Source of the DNA: Candidatus Omnitrophica bacterium CG22_combo_CG10-13_8_21_14_all_43_16
GTDB taxonomy: Bacteria; Omnitrophota; Gorgyraeia; Gorgyraeales; Gorgyraeaceae
DNA length: 33,456 nt
Assembly: GCA_002771475.1 (NCBI GenBank)
Contig: PCTH01000055.1
Coordinates: forward strand, 1-33,456
Direction: 5' to 3'
A program made the position numbers and the translations under genes. Under the pieces are notes generated by a model, which saw nothing but the letters and a program-made list of their open reading frames with translations, was not told the DNA's origin and searched no databases. Shown here in pieces: positions 21,024 through 29,049 of this stretch. The stretch's first letter is position 1. Each line of letters opens with the position of its first letter.

Positions 21024-22616
21024 ATGGAAAAAAAAGTTTTAGTAGCAGTGACACTGTCAATCATCGTAATACTGGTATACCCGATGATCCTCGCCAAAAT
21101 AAACCCTAATTTAGTAACCTCGGCTCAAAGACCGCAACTAGTTCAAAAACAAGGAATTATAGAAAAAACCATCGATAACAGCATAAAAGAAGCAGAACCT
21201 GTCAGCAGCCTGCCTTCGAATGCAGCAACAAAAAACATATCTACTGATCGGTATGAGGTAGACATAACTGATGTCGACGGATCTATCAGTAGAATCTTGG
21301 TAAAGGATGTTAAAAGGAAAAACGACGTCTTGCTTGTTTCAAAAGCGATACGTTCAGCAGGCCTTTTATCTATAGATGGAAAGGGCATATTAGCCGTATC
21401 ATCATTGCAACCATATACAATACATAGTGATAGGCGAACCGTATCACTAGATAGTAAGGATATAAAAATAGAGAAAAATATCACATTTTTAAACAATAGA
21501 TACGGTTTTGATACGGTTATAAAGCTTACAAACAAAACTTCTCAAACTCAGGACTTATCTTTCGACATTACTACAGCTTCAAATATCTCAAAAAAAGAAA
21601 TGTTCGAAACCAGATATATTGAACTCAGCATCCATTATAGAGACGGCAGCGTTAAAAAAATAACAGGCAAAAAGCTGTTAACGCAAAGCAGGCTGTATAA
21701 AAACGACATCGACTGGGTCGTTCTCAAAAATAAATACTACGCGATAATAGCAAAACCTGATTTTGATGCGCAAGGAGTGTTTACAAAAAATATTTCAGGA
21801 GAACCGGTTGTGGGGTTTATTCTTGAAGACGACAAGATCGCAGTCGGAGAGGCAAGGACGTATAAAATAAATTTTTATGCAGGGCCAATGGAAATGAAAG
21901 AGCTTGCAAAACTTGACCCCGGTTTTACAAAGGCGCTGAATTTCGGATTTCTCACGAGCGTAAGCCTGATTTTATTGAGCATACTGCAGTTCTTCTATTC
22001 TGTTTTCCACAACTACGGGGTGGCAATACTTTTGCTCACGGTCTGCATGAACTTGTGTTTATACCCGCTTACACTCAAAAGTTTAAAATCAATGCAGAAA
22101 CTTCAGGAGCTCCAGCCTCACATAGAGAAGATCCGCCAGGAGAATAAAGATAATCCGACCAGATTAAATAAGGAAATAATGGAACTCTACAAACGGTATA
22201 GCGTAAATCCTATGAGCGGCTGCCTGCCCATGATCTTGCAGATGCCTGTTTTTATAGCTCTTTATAATACGCTGTCCAGGTCAGTCGAACTCAAAAATGC
22301 GCCTTTTCTCTGGATTAAAGACCTTTCTATGCCTGACGCATTTTTCCGCATGGGATCCAGCATCCCTTTATTGGGGGACAGCATAAATCTATTGCCAATT
22401 TTGATGATAGGTGCTATGATATTACAGCAGAAGATATCCCAATCTACAACAGGCTCAAGCCAGTCAGAGCAGCAGAAGCTTATGTCGAATATTATGCCTG
22501 TGATGTTTGGGTTCATCTTTTATTCTTTACCGTCGGGGTTGGTGCTGTACTGGCTGACAAGCACACTTGTAACAAGCACAATGCAGTTTTTTATGTTTAA
22601 GAAAGCAGCAGCGTGA
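21024..22616 (+). CDS. yidC: Membrane protein insertase YidC
   Basis: N-terminal TM plus large periplasmic domain; YGVAILLLTVCMNLCLYPLTLKSLKSMQKLQELQPHIEKIR...NPMSGCLPMILQMPVFIALYNTL. Confidence 0.95.
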   Translation: MEKKVLVAVTLSIIVILVYPMILAKINPNLVTSAQRPQLVQKQGIIEKTIDNSIKEAEPVSSLPSNAATKNISTDRYEVDITDVDGSISRILVKDVKRKNDVLLVSKAIRSAGLLSIDGKGILAVSSLQPYTIHSDRRTVSLDSKDIKIEKNITFLNNRYGFDTVIKLTNKTSQTQDLSFDITTASNISKKEMFETRYIELSIHYRDGSVKKITGKKLLTQSRLYKNDIDWVVLKNKYYAIIAKPDFDAQGVFTKNISGEPVVGFILEDDKIAVGEARTYKINFYAGPMEMKELAKLDPGFTKALNFGFLTSVSLILLSILQFFYSVFHNYGVAILLLTVCMNLCLYPLTLKSLKSMQKLQELQPHIEKIRQENKDNPTRLNKEIMELYKRYSVNPMSGCLPMILQMPVFIALYNTLSRSVELKNAPFLWIKDLSMPDAFFRMGSSIPLLGDSINLLPILMIGAMILQQKISQSTTGSSQSEQQKLMSNIMPVMFGFIFYSLPSGLVLYWLTSTLVTSTMQFFMFKKAAA

Positions 22617-22828
22617 TTTTTATGGAACACAATAGAATCAATATGATAAATAAAGATGAGATAGAAGCAGAAGCTAAAACTGCGCAGGAAGCAATAAAGA
22701 TAGCTTTATCCAAACTAGGCCTTAAAAAGACAGAAGTTCAGATATCTATTCTTAGAGAAGAAAACAAAGGCTTATTTAGTATGCAAGGCACTAAATTAGC
22801 TAAGGTTAGAGTAAAAAAGAAGTTATAA
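22613..22828 (+). CDS. Stand-alone Jag N-terminal domain protein (lacks KH and R3H domains)
   Basis: EIEAEAKTAQEAIKIALSKLGLKKTEVQISILREENKGLFSMQGTKLAKVRVKKKL resembles Jag_N; stop at 22828 with no KH/R3H continuation before parA. Confidence 0.8.
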   Translation: MIFMEHNRINMINKDEIEAEAKTAQEAIKIALSKLGLKKTEVQISILREENKGLFSMQGTKLAKVRVKKKL

Positions 22829-22830
22829 AT

Positions 22831-22852
22831 GATACGGTTGTGATACGGTTAT
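22831..22852 (+). repeat. Tandem gatacggtt motif (11-bp period) immediately 5' of parA
   Basis: gatacggttgtgatacggttat; differs by one base from 21499-21520 (gatacggttttgatacggttat) within yidC. Confidence 0.7.
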
Positions 22853-22853
22853 T

Positions 22854-23654
22854 ATGGGTAAAATAATCTCAGTTTGTAATCAAAAAGGCGGAGTTGGCAA
22901 GACTACAACAGTTGTTAATCTTGGGTATTATCTTGCTCATAAGGGCAAAAATGTATTGATAATAGATCTTGACCCGCAGGCCAATGCTACGAGCGGACTT
23001 GGGCTTGACAAATCAAAAATAGAAAAAAGCATATATGATATACTGATTAATAATCTAAATCCGACTGAAGCAATGCAGGAAGTCAATATGCCTCAGTTAA
23101 AGCTGATTCCATCCAATATCCACCTGACAGGCGCTGAAATAGAATTGGTAAGCTTTATGAACAGGGAATACAGGCTGAAGCAGGCTTTAAAAGAAATCGT
23201 AGATGAGTTTGATTTTATATTAATAGATTCGCCGCCATCTCTGGGCATATTGACTATAAACAGCCTGGCAGCTTGCAATTCTGTGTTAATCCCTATTCAA
23301 TGCGAATATTATGCATTAGAAGGCCTTAGTCAGCTGCTGAATACAGTCAATCTCGTAAGGGAGAACCTTAATAAAGACCTGGAAATACAAGGGGTGCTTT
23401 TGACAATGGCTGATTACAGGACAAACCTTACTTCTGAGGTCATAGAGGAAGCGAAGAGGTTTTTTAAGGATAAGGTGTTTAATACCATTATACCTCGCAG
23501 CATAAAGTTAAGCGAAGCCCCTGGTTTTGGCAAGCCAATACACTTGTATGACAAGCACTCCATAGGGGCGAAAACATATCTTTCTCTGGCCAATGAAATA
23601 CTTGGAGAGGGTATAGCAGAGGGTATAAATCAGATTTCTATGCAGCAAAATTAA
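22854..23654 (+). CDS. parA: Chromosome partitioning ATPase ParA/Soj
   Basis: ISVCNQKGGVGKTTTVVNLGYYLAHKGKNVLIIDLDPQANATSGLG; LIDSPPSLGILTINSL. Confidence 0.95.
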   Translation: MGKIISVCNQKGGVGKTTTVVNLGYYLAHKGKNVLIIDLDPQANATSGLGLDKSKIEKSIYDILINNLNPTEAMQEVNMPQLKLIPSNIHLTGAEIELVSFMNREYRLKQALKEIVDEFDFILIDSPPSLGILTINSLAACNSVLIPIQCEYYALEGLSQLLNTVNLVRENLNKDLEIQGVLLTMADYRTNLTSEVIEEAKRFFKDKVFNTIIPRSIKLSEAPGFGKPIHLYDKHSIGAKTYLSLANEILGEGIAEGINQISMQQN

Positions 23655-23663
23655 GAGGTGACT

Positions 23664-24539
23664 ATGCATCTGGAAAAAAGAGTTCTCGGTAGAGGCTTAG
23701 CAGCCCTGATACCTGAAAAACAGACAGCTGATAGTATGCAGGTGCTGGGATCAAGCATACAGCAGGGCGTCAGGAACATCCCCATAGAAAAGCTAAAAGC
23801 TAATAAATATCAGCCAAGAGAAGAATTTAACCAGGAAGCGTTGAATGATTTGGCAGCTTCTATTAAAGAAAAAGGGTTTATCCAGCCGATTTTAGTGCGT
23901 TTCAAGGATAATGAGTATGAACTGATAGCCGGAGAAAGACGGCTAAGGGCAGCGAAAAAGCTTGGATATAAGGAAATCCCGGCTATTATTAAGGAGGCCA
24001 GCGATCTGGATTCTTTAGAGCTTTCAATAATAGAAAATATCCAGAGAGAAAATCTTAACTCTATTGATCAGGCAAAAGCATATAAAAGACTGCAAGATGA
24101 ATTTGACATGACCCAGGAAAAAGTAGCTGATACTATTGGAAAGGATAGAGCGACAGTAGCAAATATCCTCAGATTATTAAATCTTCCTGCTAAAATACAG
24201 GAATATGTTTCACGTGGAACAATTTCAATGGGGCATGCCAGGGCAATCCTGAGTTTAACCAAAGAAGCAGAGCAACTCAGATTGTGCACCAAGGTAATAA
24301 AAGATGACCTATCTGTAAGAGATACAGAGAGTTACGCAAAAAAGATGGCTCTTGCGAGGTCTAAGTCTAAAGCCAGTGAAAAAGACCCTAATCTCAATTC
24401 TTTGGAGCAGGAATTAAGAGAAATATTCGGGACAAAGGTAAAGATTTTAAAAGCCAAAAGAGGCGGCAAGATAGAAATAGAATTTTATTCTGACGCAGAT
24501 TTGCAAAGAGTCGTAACTCTTTTAAAATCAAAGAGATAA
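23664..24539 (+). CDS. parB: Chromosome partitioning protein ParB/Spo0J
   Basis: RGLAALIP..., NKYQPREEFNQEALNDLAASIKEKGFIQPILVR, ELIAGERRLRAAKKLG, IENIQRENLNSIDQAKAYKRL, GHARAIL. Confidence 0.95.
   Translation: MHLEKRVLGRGLAALIPEKQTADSMQVLGSSIQQGVRNIPIEKLKANKYQPREEFNQEALNDLAASIKEKGFIQPILVRFKDNEYELIAGERRLRAAKKLGYKEIPAIIKEASDLDSLELSIIENIQRENLNSIDQAKAYKRLQDEFDMTQEKVADTIGKDRATVANILRLLNLPAKIQEYVSRGTISMGHARAILSLTKEAEQLRLCTKVIKDDLSVRDTESYAKKMALARSKSKASEKDPNLNSLEQELREIFGTKVKILKAKRGGKIEIEFYSDADLQRVVTLLKSKR
24206..24221. promoter_or_regulatory. parS centromere site TGTTTCACGTGGAACA
   Basis: 16-bp palindromic parS sequence inside parB (encodes VSRGT). Confidence 0.93.
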
Positions 24540-24547
24540 GTGAGGAC

Positions 24548-24582
24548 ATAAGTTACGGAGGACAAAGTCCGACGTAACTTAT
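24548..24582 (+). terminator. Hairpin downstream of parB (ataagttacg-N15-cgtaacttat, with inner ggac/gtcc)
   Basis: 10-bp perfect stem plus nested 4-bp stem right after the parB stop; no U-tract. Confidence 0.45.
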
Positions 24583-24595
24583 AAGTCCGAACTTA

Positions 24596-24653
24596 TTCCG
24601 AGCGAAGCGAGGAATCTCAGAGATTGCTTCGGCCTGCGGCCTCGCAATGACAA
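24596..24653. repeat. REP-like dispersed palindromic repeat (…GAGCGAAGCGAGGAATCTCAGAGATTGCTTCGGCCTGCGGCCTCGCAATGACA)
   Basis: Sequence style matches the widespread GTCATTGCGAGnnn...GAAGCAATCTC intergenic repeat; internal gaatctc/gagatt-type symmetry. Confidence 0.7.
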
Positions 24654-24662
24654 AGGAGACCA

Positions 24663-25166
24663 ATGAACCAACAAGCATTAATTTTAATTAAACCGGATGG
24701 GCTTAAAAAATCTTTGACAGGAAACATCTTGACAAGACTCTCTGAGACAAAGCTTGAAATAGTAGCTGCTAAAATGGTGAGGGTGAACCGCGAGCTGGCA
24801 GCAGAGCATTACAGGCATATGAAGGAAAAGTCATTTTTTGAAGATCTGATCAAATATATACAGGGAGAGCTCCACGATAGACGTAAAGTCATGGCGATGG
24901 TCTATTGGGGAGAAGACGCTATTACAAAGATAAGGCAGCTTTCAGGCTCGACAAACCCCGAAGAAGCGGATCCTACGACTATCAGGGGTTCGTACGGCAG
25001 GATTACTACAAAAGGACTTTATGAAAACGTCCTTCATACGTCTTCCAATGAGGCTGAAGCAGAGAGAGAAATCAAGCTCTGGTTTCAGCCGGATGAAATA
25101 ATAGTAGATTTATATCCTACTAAAACAATGACTATTGAGAAAGCAAAGAAAATCGTCTGGGCGTAA
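24663..25166 (+). CDS. ndk: Nucleoside-diphosphate kinase (long form)
   Basis: QALILIKPDGLKKSLTGNIL..., STNPEEADPTTIRGSYG, NVLHTSSNEAEAEREIKLWF. Confidence 0.92.
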   Translation: MNQQALILIKPDGLKKSLTGNILTRLSETKLEIVAAKMVRVNRELAAEHYRHMKEKSFFEDLIKYIQGELHDRRKVMAMVYWGEDAITKIRQLSGSTNPEEADPTTIRGSYGRITTKGLYENVLHTSSNEAEAEREIKLWFQPDEIIVDLYPTKTMTIEKAKKIVWA

Positions 25167-25168
25167 TC

Positions 25169-26047
25169 ATGATAAAAAGCATGACGGGATTTGGAAAAGG
25201 CGAGGCAAAAGGCAAATCAGGTATCTTTACAGCAGAGATACGCGCTGTGAACCACAGGTATTTTGACCTTTCTTCTAAAATTCCAAACGGGCTAGTTCTT
25301 TTAGAAGACAGGATCAAAGAACTGCTGCGTAAAGGCATAAAGAGAGGCAAGGTAAACCTTTTTCTTTCTTACCGTTCGCCTGAAAAAGAATCAGAGTCTA
25401 TAGCGTTTGATAAAGAGGCGGTAAATAAATATTATAAAGTACTGTCCGAGATTAAAAAACGGATCAATACAGAAGAAGAGGTCAAGCTTTCGCACATACT
25501 GTCTTTTACAGATGTTATTGTCCGCGACGAGAAAGGTTTTGATATAGAAGTTATGTGGCCTACCGTAAAAGAGGCGGTTACCAGGGCAGCTTCTGATTGT
25601 AATAAAATGAGAGAACGGGAAGGAAAGGCTTTGTATAAAGATCTTTCTGCCAGGGCGTCCAGGATCTCCGGGGATATCGACAGCGTTTCAAAACTTGCGC
25701 CAGGCGTGGTAGCGGAGTATAAAAGCAAACTGGACTCCAGGATAAAAGATATTGTGAAGAATCAGGTCATAGACCAGGCAAGGCTGGAAACGGAACTGGC
25801 TATATTTGCTAAACAGTGTGACGTATCAGAAGAGATCACGCGCGCGAAAAGCCACCTGGAAGGCATGATAAAGGCCCTGGGTGCAGGCGAGGAGGCAGGC
25901 AGGAAACTTGATTTTATATTGCAGGAATTGAACAGGGAAATAAATACGCTCGGCGCAAAAGCAAACGACATAAAAATATCCAGGATAGTGATAAACATAA
26001 AAAGCGAACTGGAAAAAATGCGCGAACAAACGCAGAATGTAGAATGA
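25169..26047 (+). CDS. YicC family protein
   Basis: MIKSMTGFGKGEAKGKSGIFTAEIRAVNHRYFDLSSKIP...; DFILQELNREINTLGAKANDIKISRIVINIKSELEKMREQTQNVE. Confidence 0.95.
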   Translation: MIKSMTGFGKGEAKGKSGIFTAEIRAVNHRYFDLSSKIPNGLVLLEDRIKELLRKGIKRGKVNLFLSYRSPEKESESIAFDKEAVNKYYKVLSEIKKRINTEEEVKLSHILSFTDVIVRDEKGFDIEVMWPTVKEAVTRAASDCNKMREREGKALYKDLSARASRISGDIDSVSKLAPGVVAEYKSKLDSRIKDIVKNQVIDQARLETELAIFAKQCDVSEEITRAKSHLEGMIKALGAGEEAGRKLDFILQELNREINTLGAKANDIKISRIVINIKSELEKMREQTQNVE

Positions 26048-26625
26048 TGAAGAAAAAAGGCACCTTATTTATAATCTCCGCCCCGTCAGGCTCCGGAAAG
26101 ACAACGCTTTGCACGAGGCTCGTGGAATCAGTTGACAGCTTATGCAGGTCTATCTCTATGACCACAAGGGCCCCGCGTCCGGGCGAAAAAGACGGGATGG
26201 ATTATATATTTATCGAGAAACCGGAATTTCTAAAACGCCAGAAAAGAAAAGAGTTTTTAGAATGGGCCAAGGTTTTCGAGGAGTATTACGGCACGCCGAA
26301 AAAACATATACTGCACATGCTAAAAAGAGGCAGTGATGTTTTATTAAGCATAGATGTTCAGGGCGCTATGAAAATAAAACGGCTCGGGCTTGACGCCGTT
26401 AATATATTTATATTACCGCCGTCGCTGGCCATGCTCAAGGAGCGGCTTGTCAACCGCTCAACAGATTCAAGACAAGCAATCCGCCAAAGGCTTAACATCG
26501 CCAGAAAAGAAATAGCCTGCAGCCGGAAATACGATTATATTATTGTGAACAACAGGCTGGAGTCAGCGCTTGATAACCTGAGAGCTATTATTATTGCAGA
26601 AAGATGTAAAACTGAGAGGAGTTAA
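26044..26625 (+). CDS. gmk: Guanylate kinase
   Basis: GTLFIISAPSGSGKTTLCTRLVE, SISMTTRAPRPGEKDGMDYIF, VLLSIDVQGAMKIK. Confidence 0.96.
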   Translation: MMKKKGTLFIISAPSGSGKTTLCTRLVESVDSLCRSISMTTRAPRPGEKDGMDYIFIEKPEFLKRQKRKEFLEWAKVFEEYYGTPKKHILHMLKRGSDVLLSIDVQGAMKIKRLGLDAVNIFILPPSLAMLKERLVNRSTDSRQAIRQRLNIARKEIACSRKYDYIIVNNRLESALDNLRAIIIAERCKTERS

Positions 26626-26626
26626 A

Positions 26627-26827
26627 ATGTCTTACATGCCGGTAGAAAAAATTTTTAAAGGTTCGGACAGTATCTATAAAATCACAATACTTGCAGCCAA
26701 AAGGGCTGTGGAGCTGAATAACGGAGCTAAGCCGCTGATCAAAACCAACGCGACCAGGTTTTCAACCATTGCCCTGGAAGAAGTGGCTGCGGGAAAAATC
26801 ACATATAAGGTTAAAAAGCAGGGCTGA
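26627..26827 (+). CDS. rpoZ: DNA-directed RNA polymerase subunit omega
   Basis: MSYMPVEKIFKGSDSIYKITILAAKRAVELNNGAKPL...KITYKVKKQG; position after gmk; SD GAGAGGAG upstream. Confidence 0.88.
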   Translation: MSYMPVEKIFKGSDSIYKITILAAKRAVELNNGAKPLIKTNATRFSTIALEEVAAGKITYKVKKQG

Positions 26828-26828
26828 A

Positions 26829-27374
26829 ATGAAAACTAAAAATGTTATCGTCGGCGTTACAGCAAGCGTTGCCTGCTATAAAGCCCTGGATGTGATAAGC
26901 GGGCTGCGCAAGCTCGGGGTTCAGGTGACTGTTGTAATGACCAGAGAAGCAGAAGAGTTTATAAAGCCTGTTTTGTTTCAGGCAGTATCCGGGAATAAGG
27001 TTATAACGCATGATATGTTTAAATTGCCTGATGAATGGGATTCAGGCCATATCTCGCTCGCTGAACAGGCGGATTGCATTGCGATTATCCCTGCCACAGC
27101 TAATATTATAGGTAAAATAGCAAACGGGATATGCGACGATATGCTCACATGCGCTGTATGCGCCACAAAGGCCAGGATTTTGCTGGCCCCGGCGATGAAT
27201 GAAGCTATGTATAGCAATAAAATCGTGCAGGACAATATAGTTAGATTAAAAAAACTCGGGGTTAATTTTACAGGCCCTGTCAAAGGCGGGCTTATGTGCG
27301 GCAAACAAGGCATGGGCCATATCCAGGACACGCAAATTATCATAAAGGAAGTGAGCGGCTTATTAGGATCATAG
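26829..27374 (+). CDS. coaC: Phosphopantothenoylcysteine decarboxylase (stand-alone CoaC)
   Basis: NVIVGVTASVACYKALDVISGLRKLGVQVTVVMTREAEEFI..., LLAPAMNEAMYSNKIVQDNIVRLKKLGV. Confidence 0.9.
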   Translation: MKTKNVIVGVTASVACYKALDVISGLRKLGVQVTVVMTREAEEFIKPVLFQAVSGNKVITHDMFKLPDEWDSGHISLAEQADCIAIIPATANIIGKIANGICDDMLTCAVCATKARILLAPAMNEAMYSNKIVQDNIVRLKKLGVNFTGPVKGGLMCGKQGMGHIQDTQIIIKEVSGLLGS

Positions 27375-28003
27375 TCACAGCAGGCCCAACTGAGGAATCC
27401 ATAGACCCTGTCAGGTTTATCTCAAACAGATCTACCGGCCATATGGGTTATAGAATAGCAGAGGAAGCGCTTAAAAGGAAACATAAGGTTACTCTTATAA
27501 GCGGCCCTACAGCTATTATGCCGCCCAGGGCGTGTAATTTTATTTCTATAAGGACAGCAGATGAACTCTTGGGGGAGTTAAAAAAAACCATAGGCAGGGC
27601 AGATTGCCTTTTTATGTGCGCAGCTGTAAGCGATTTTAAGGTAAGCGAAATCTCCAACAGAAAAATCAAAAGAACCAAACCTTTAAATATAAAGCTGATC
27701 CCAAACAAAGACATATTGAAAGAATTAGAAAGGTATCATAAACGTAAATTATTTGTAGGATTTAGTTTAGAAACAGAAAATCTGGTCAGGAATTCGCATG
27801 CCAAGCTAAAAACCAAAAAATTGGATTTGATCGTGGCTAATAGCCTTACAAAAAGCCATAACCCTTTTGGTAACAACAAGTTAGATGTAACATTAATAGA
27901 TAAAAACAGGCATGTTTTAAAAATAAGGGATAGAAACAAGGCTTTTATCGCCCATGTTTTGCTTGACAAAATAGAAGAAATGTGGTATTTAAATAATAAA
28001 TAA
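27365..28003 (+). CDS. coaB: Phosphopantothenate--cysteine ligase (stand-alone CoaB); start uncertain, no nearby ATG/GTG/TTG
   Basis: IRIIVTAGPTEESIDPVRFISNRSTGHMGYRIAEEALKR..., LFVGFSLETENL, DLIVANSL. Overlaps the coaC end in another frame. Confidence 0.88.
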   Translation, partial: RIIVTAGPTEESIDPVRFISNRSTGHMGYRIAEEALKRKHKVTLISGPTAIMPPRACNFISIRTADELLGELKKTIGRADCLFMCAAVSDFKVSEISNRKIKRTKPLNIKLIPNKDILKELERYHKRKLFVGFSLETENLVRNSHAKLKTKKLDLIVANSLTKSHNPFGNNKLDVTLIDKNRHVLKIRDRNKAFIAHVLLDKIEEMWYLNNK

Positions 28004-28006
28004 ACT

Positions 28007-28477
28007 ATGGAGGCGGCTTTGAAAAAACGCGGGTTTACCCTTATAGAGTTATTGGTTGTTATAGCTATTATAGGAATATTGGCAGGCATGCTTTTACCTG
28101 CGATAGGCCAGGCAAGGGAAAGAGCAAGGCGCACAAGCTGCATGAATAATTTAAAACAGATAAGCATATCGCTGCATTTATACGCTACGGATAATATGGA
28201 AAGATTTCCAAAAACTCTTAATGAGCTGGTAGACGGGGGTTATTTGGACACCCTGGAGATTTTTAAATGCCCGTCAGCCCCCAGCAGCGTACCTGACAAT
28301 GCAGATAGCGGGGATTATTCATATAAGGCAGGGCTCACAGAATCAGCTGATTCAGGCGAAGCAATAGCCTGCGATAAGGCTGACAATCACAAAGGACAAG
28401 GCGGCAATGTATTGTTTGTAGGGGGCCATGTAAGATGGCAGCCTGCTTCCAAGGGTAAATGGGCGCCGCCGTTTTAA
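28007..28477 (+). CDS. Type II secretion/type IV pilin-like prepilin-type protein
   Basis: [47 protein letters not shown] class III N-methylation motif; [14 protein letters not shown]-terminus. Confidence 0.9.
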   Translation: MEAALKKRGFTLIELLVVIAIIGILAGMLLPAIGQARERARRTSCMNNLKQISISLHLYATDNMERFPKTLNELVDGGYLDTLEIFKCPSAPSSVPDNADSGDYSYKAGLTESADSGEAIACDKADNHKGQGGNVLFVGGHVRWQPASKGKWAPPF

Positions 28478-28495
28478 TGAAAAAGTATTTTTAAC

Positions 28496-28535
28496 AACGT
28501 GTAGCGTATTTTACAAAAAGCTACACGTTTTTTAT
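28496..28535 (+). terminator. Rho-independent terminator downstream of the pilin gene
   Basis: AACGTGTAGC-N14-GCTACACGTT followed by a T-rich tract. Confidence 0.9.
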
Positions 28536-28561
28536 TCGGACGAATCACGAACTCCTTAACC

Positions 28562-28608
28562 AATTTTGTCCCCGCTGCTTCGCTTTGCAAAGCAACGGGG
28601 ACAAAATT
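28562..28608. repeat. Palindromic REP-like element (aattttgtccccg...cggggacaaaatt)
   Basis: 13-bp perfect inverted repeat enclosing a small inner stem (GCTT/AAGC). Confidence 0.7.
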
Positions 28609-28626
28609 CGAAGGCTATTTTGCACT

Positions 28627-28698
28627 GGCGACGTAGCCAAGAGGGAAGGCAGGAGTCTGCAAAACTCTTATTCACCGGTTCGATTCCGGTCGTCGCCT
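28627..28698 (+). tRNA. tRNA-Cys (GCA), CCA not encoded
   Basis: GGCGACG...GGAGT-CTGCAAA-ACTCT...GGTTCGATTCC...CGTCGCC-T; next bases are CCG. Confidence 0.93.
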
Positions 28699-28700
28699 CC

Positions 28701-28786
28701 GGGCGAGTGGTGGAATGGCATACACGATGGATTTAAAATCCATTGGCCGCAAGGTCGTGAGGGTTCGACTCCCTCCTCGCCCACCA
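28701..28786 (+). tRNA. tRNA-Leu (UAA), CCA encoded, long variable arm
   Basis: GGGCGAG...ATGGA-TTTAAAA-TCCAT...GGTTCGACTCC...CTCGCCC-A-CCA. Confidence 0.95.
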
Positions 28787-28801
28787 TATTTAAAAAGTTT
28801 C

Positions 28802-28878
28802 GGGCTTATAGCGCAGTTGGTTAGCGCGCTTCCTTGACATGGAAGAGGTCACAGGTTCGAGTCCTGTTAGGCCCACCA
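28802..28878 (+). tRNA. tRNA-Val (GAC), CCA encoded
   Basis: GGGCTTA...CTTCC-TTGACAT-GGAAG...GGTTCGAGTCC...TAGGCCC-A-CCA. Confidence 0.94.
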
Positions 28879-28998
28879 GTGTTTTAGATAGTAATTGTAT
28901 TTGAGGCTGAAGGGCTCGAAGTGAGTCCTGCTGGATGCGACAAAAGGAACATCCGGTTAGCAGGACGAGTGGCCGACCCGAAACAAAGTGAAGGGCGC

Positions 28999-29019
28999 CG
29001 AGTCCTGTTAGGCCCACCA
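28999..29019 (+). repeat. Second copy of the tRNA-Val 3' end (CGAGTCCTGTTAGGCCCACCA)
   Basis: 21-bp exact direct repeat of 28858-28878. Confidence 0.9.
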
Positions 29020-29049
29020 TTTTACAAAGCAACATTGTCGTTTTTCTAG

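Noticed and set aside
24596-24653. Could the repeat be a single CRISPR repeat or riboswitch
   Set aside because: Only one copy seen, no spacer structure and no cas genes; fits a REP-like repeat better.
28585-28824. 79-aa ORF over the tRNA-Cys/tRNA-Leu region
   Set aside because: Covers two tRNA genes; not a protein-coding signal.
28790-29035. ORF MLLCKMVGLTGLGALHFVSGRPLVLL...[27 protein letters not shown] (minus)
   Set aside because: Antisense translation of tRNA-Val and its duplicated 3' end; the [21 protein letters not shown] string is a well-known spurious ORF over tRNA genes.
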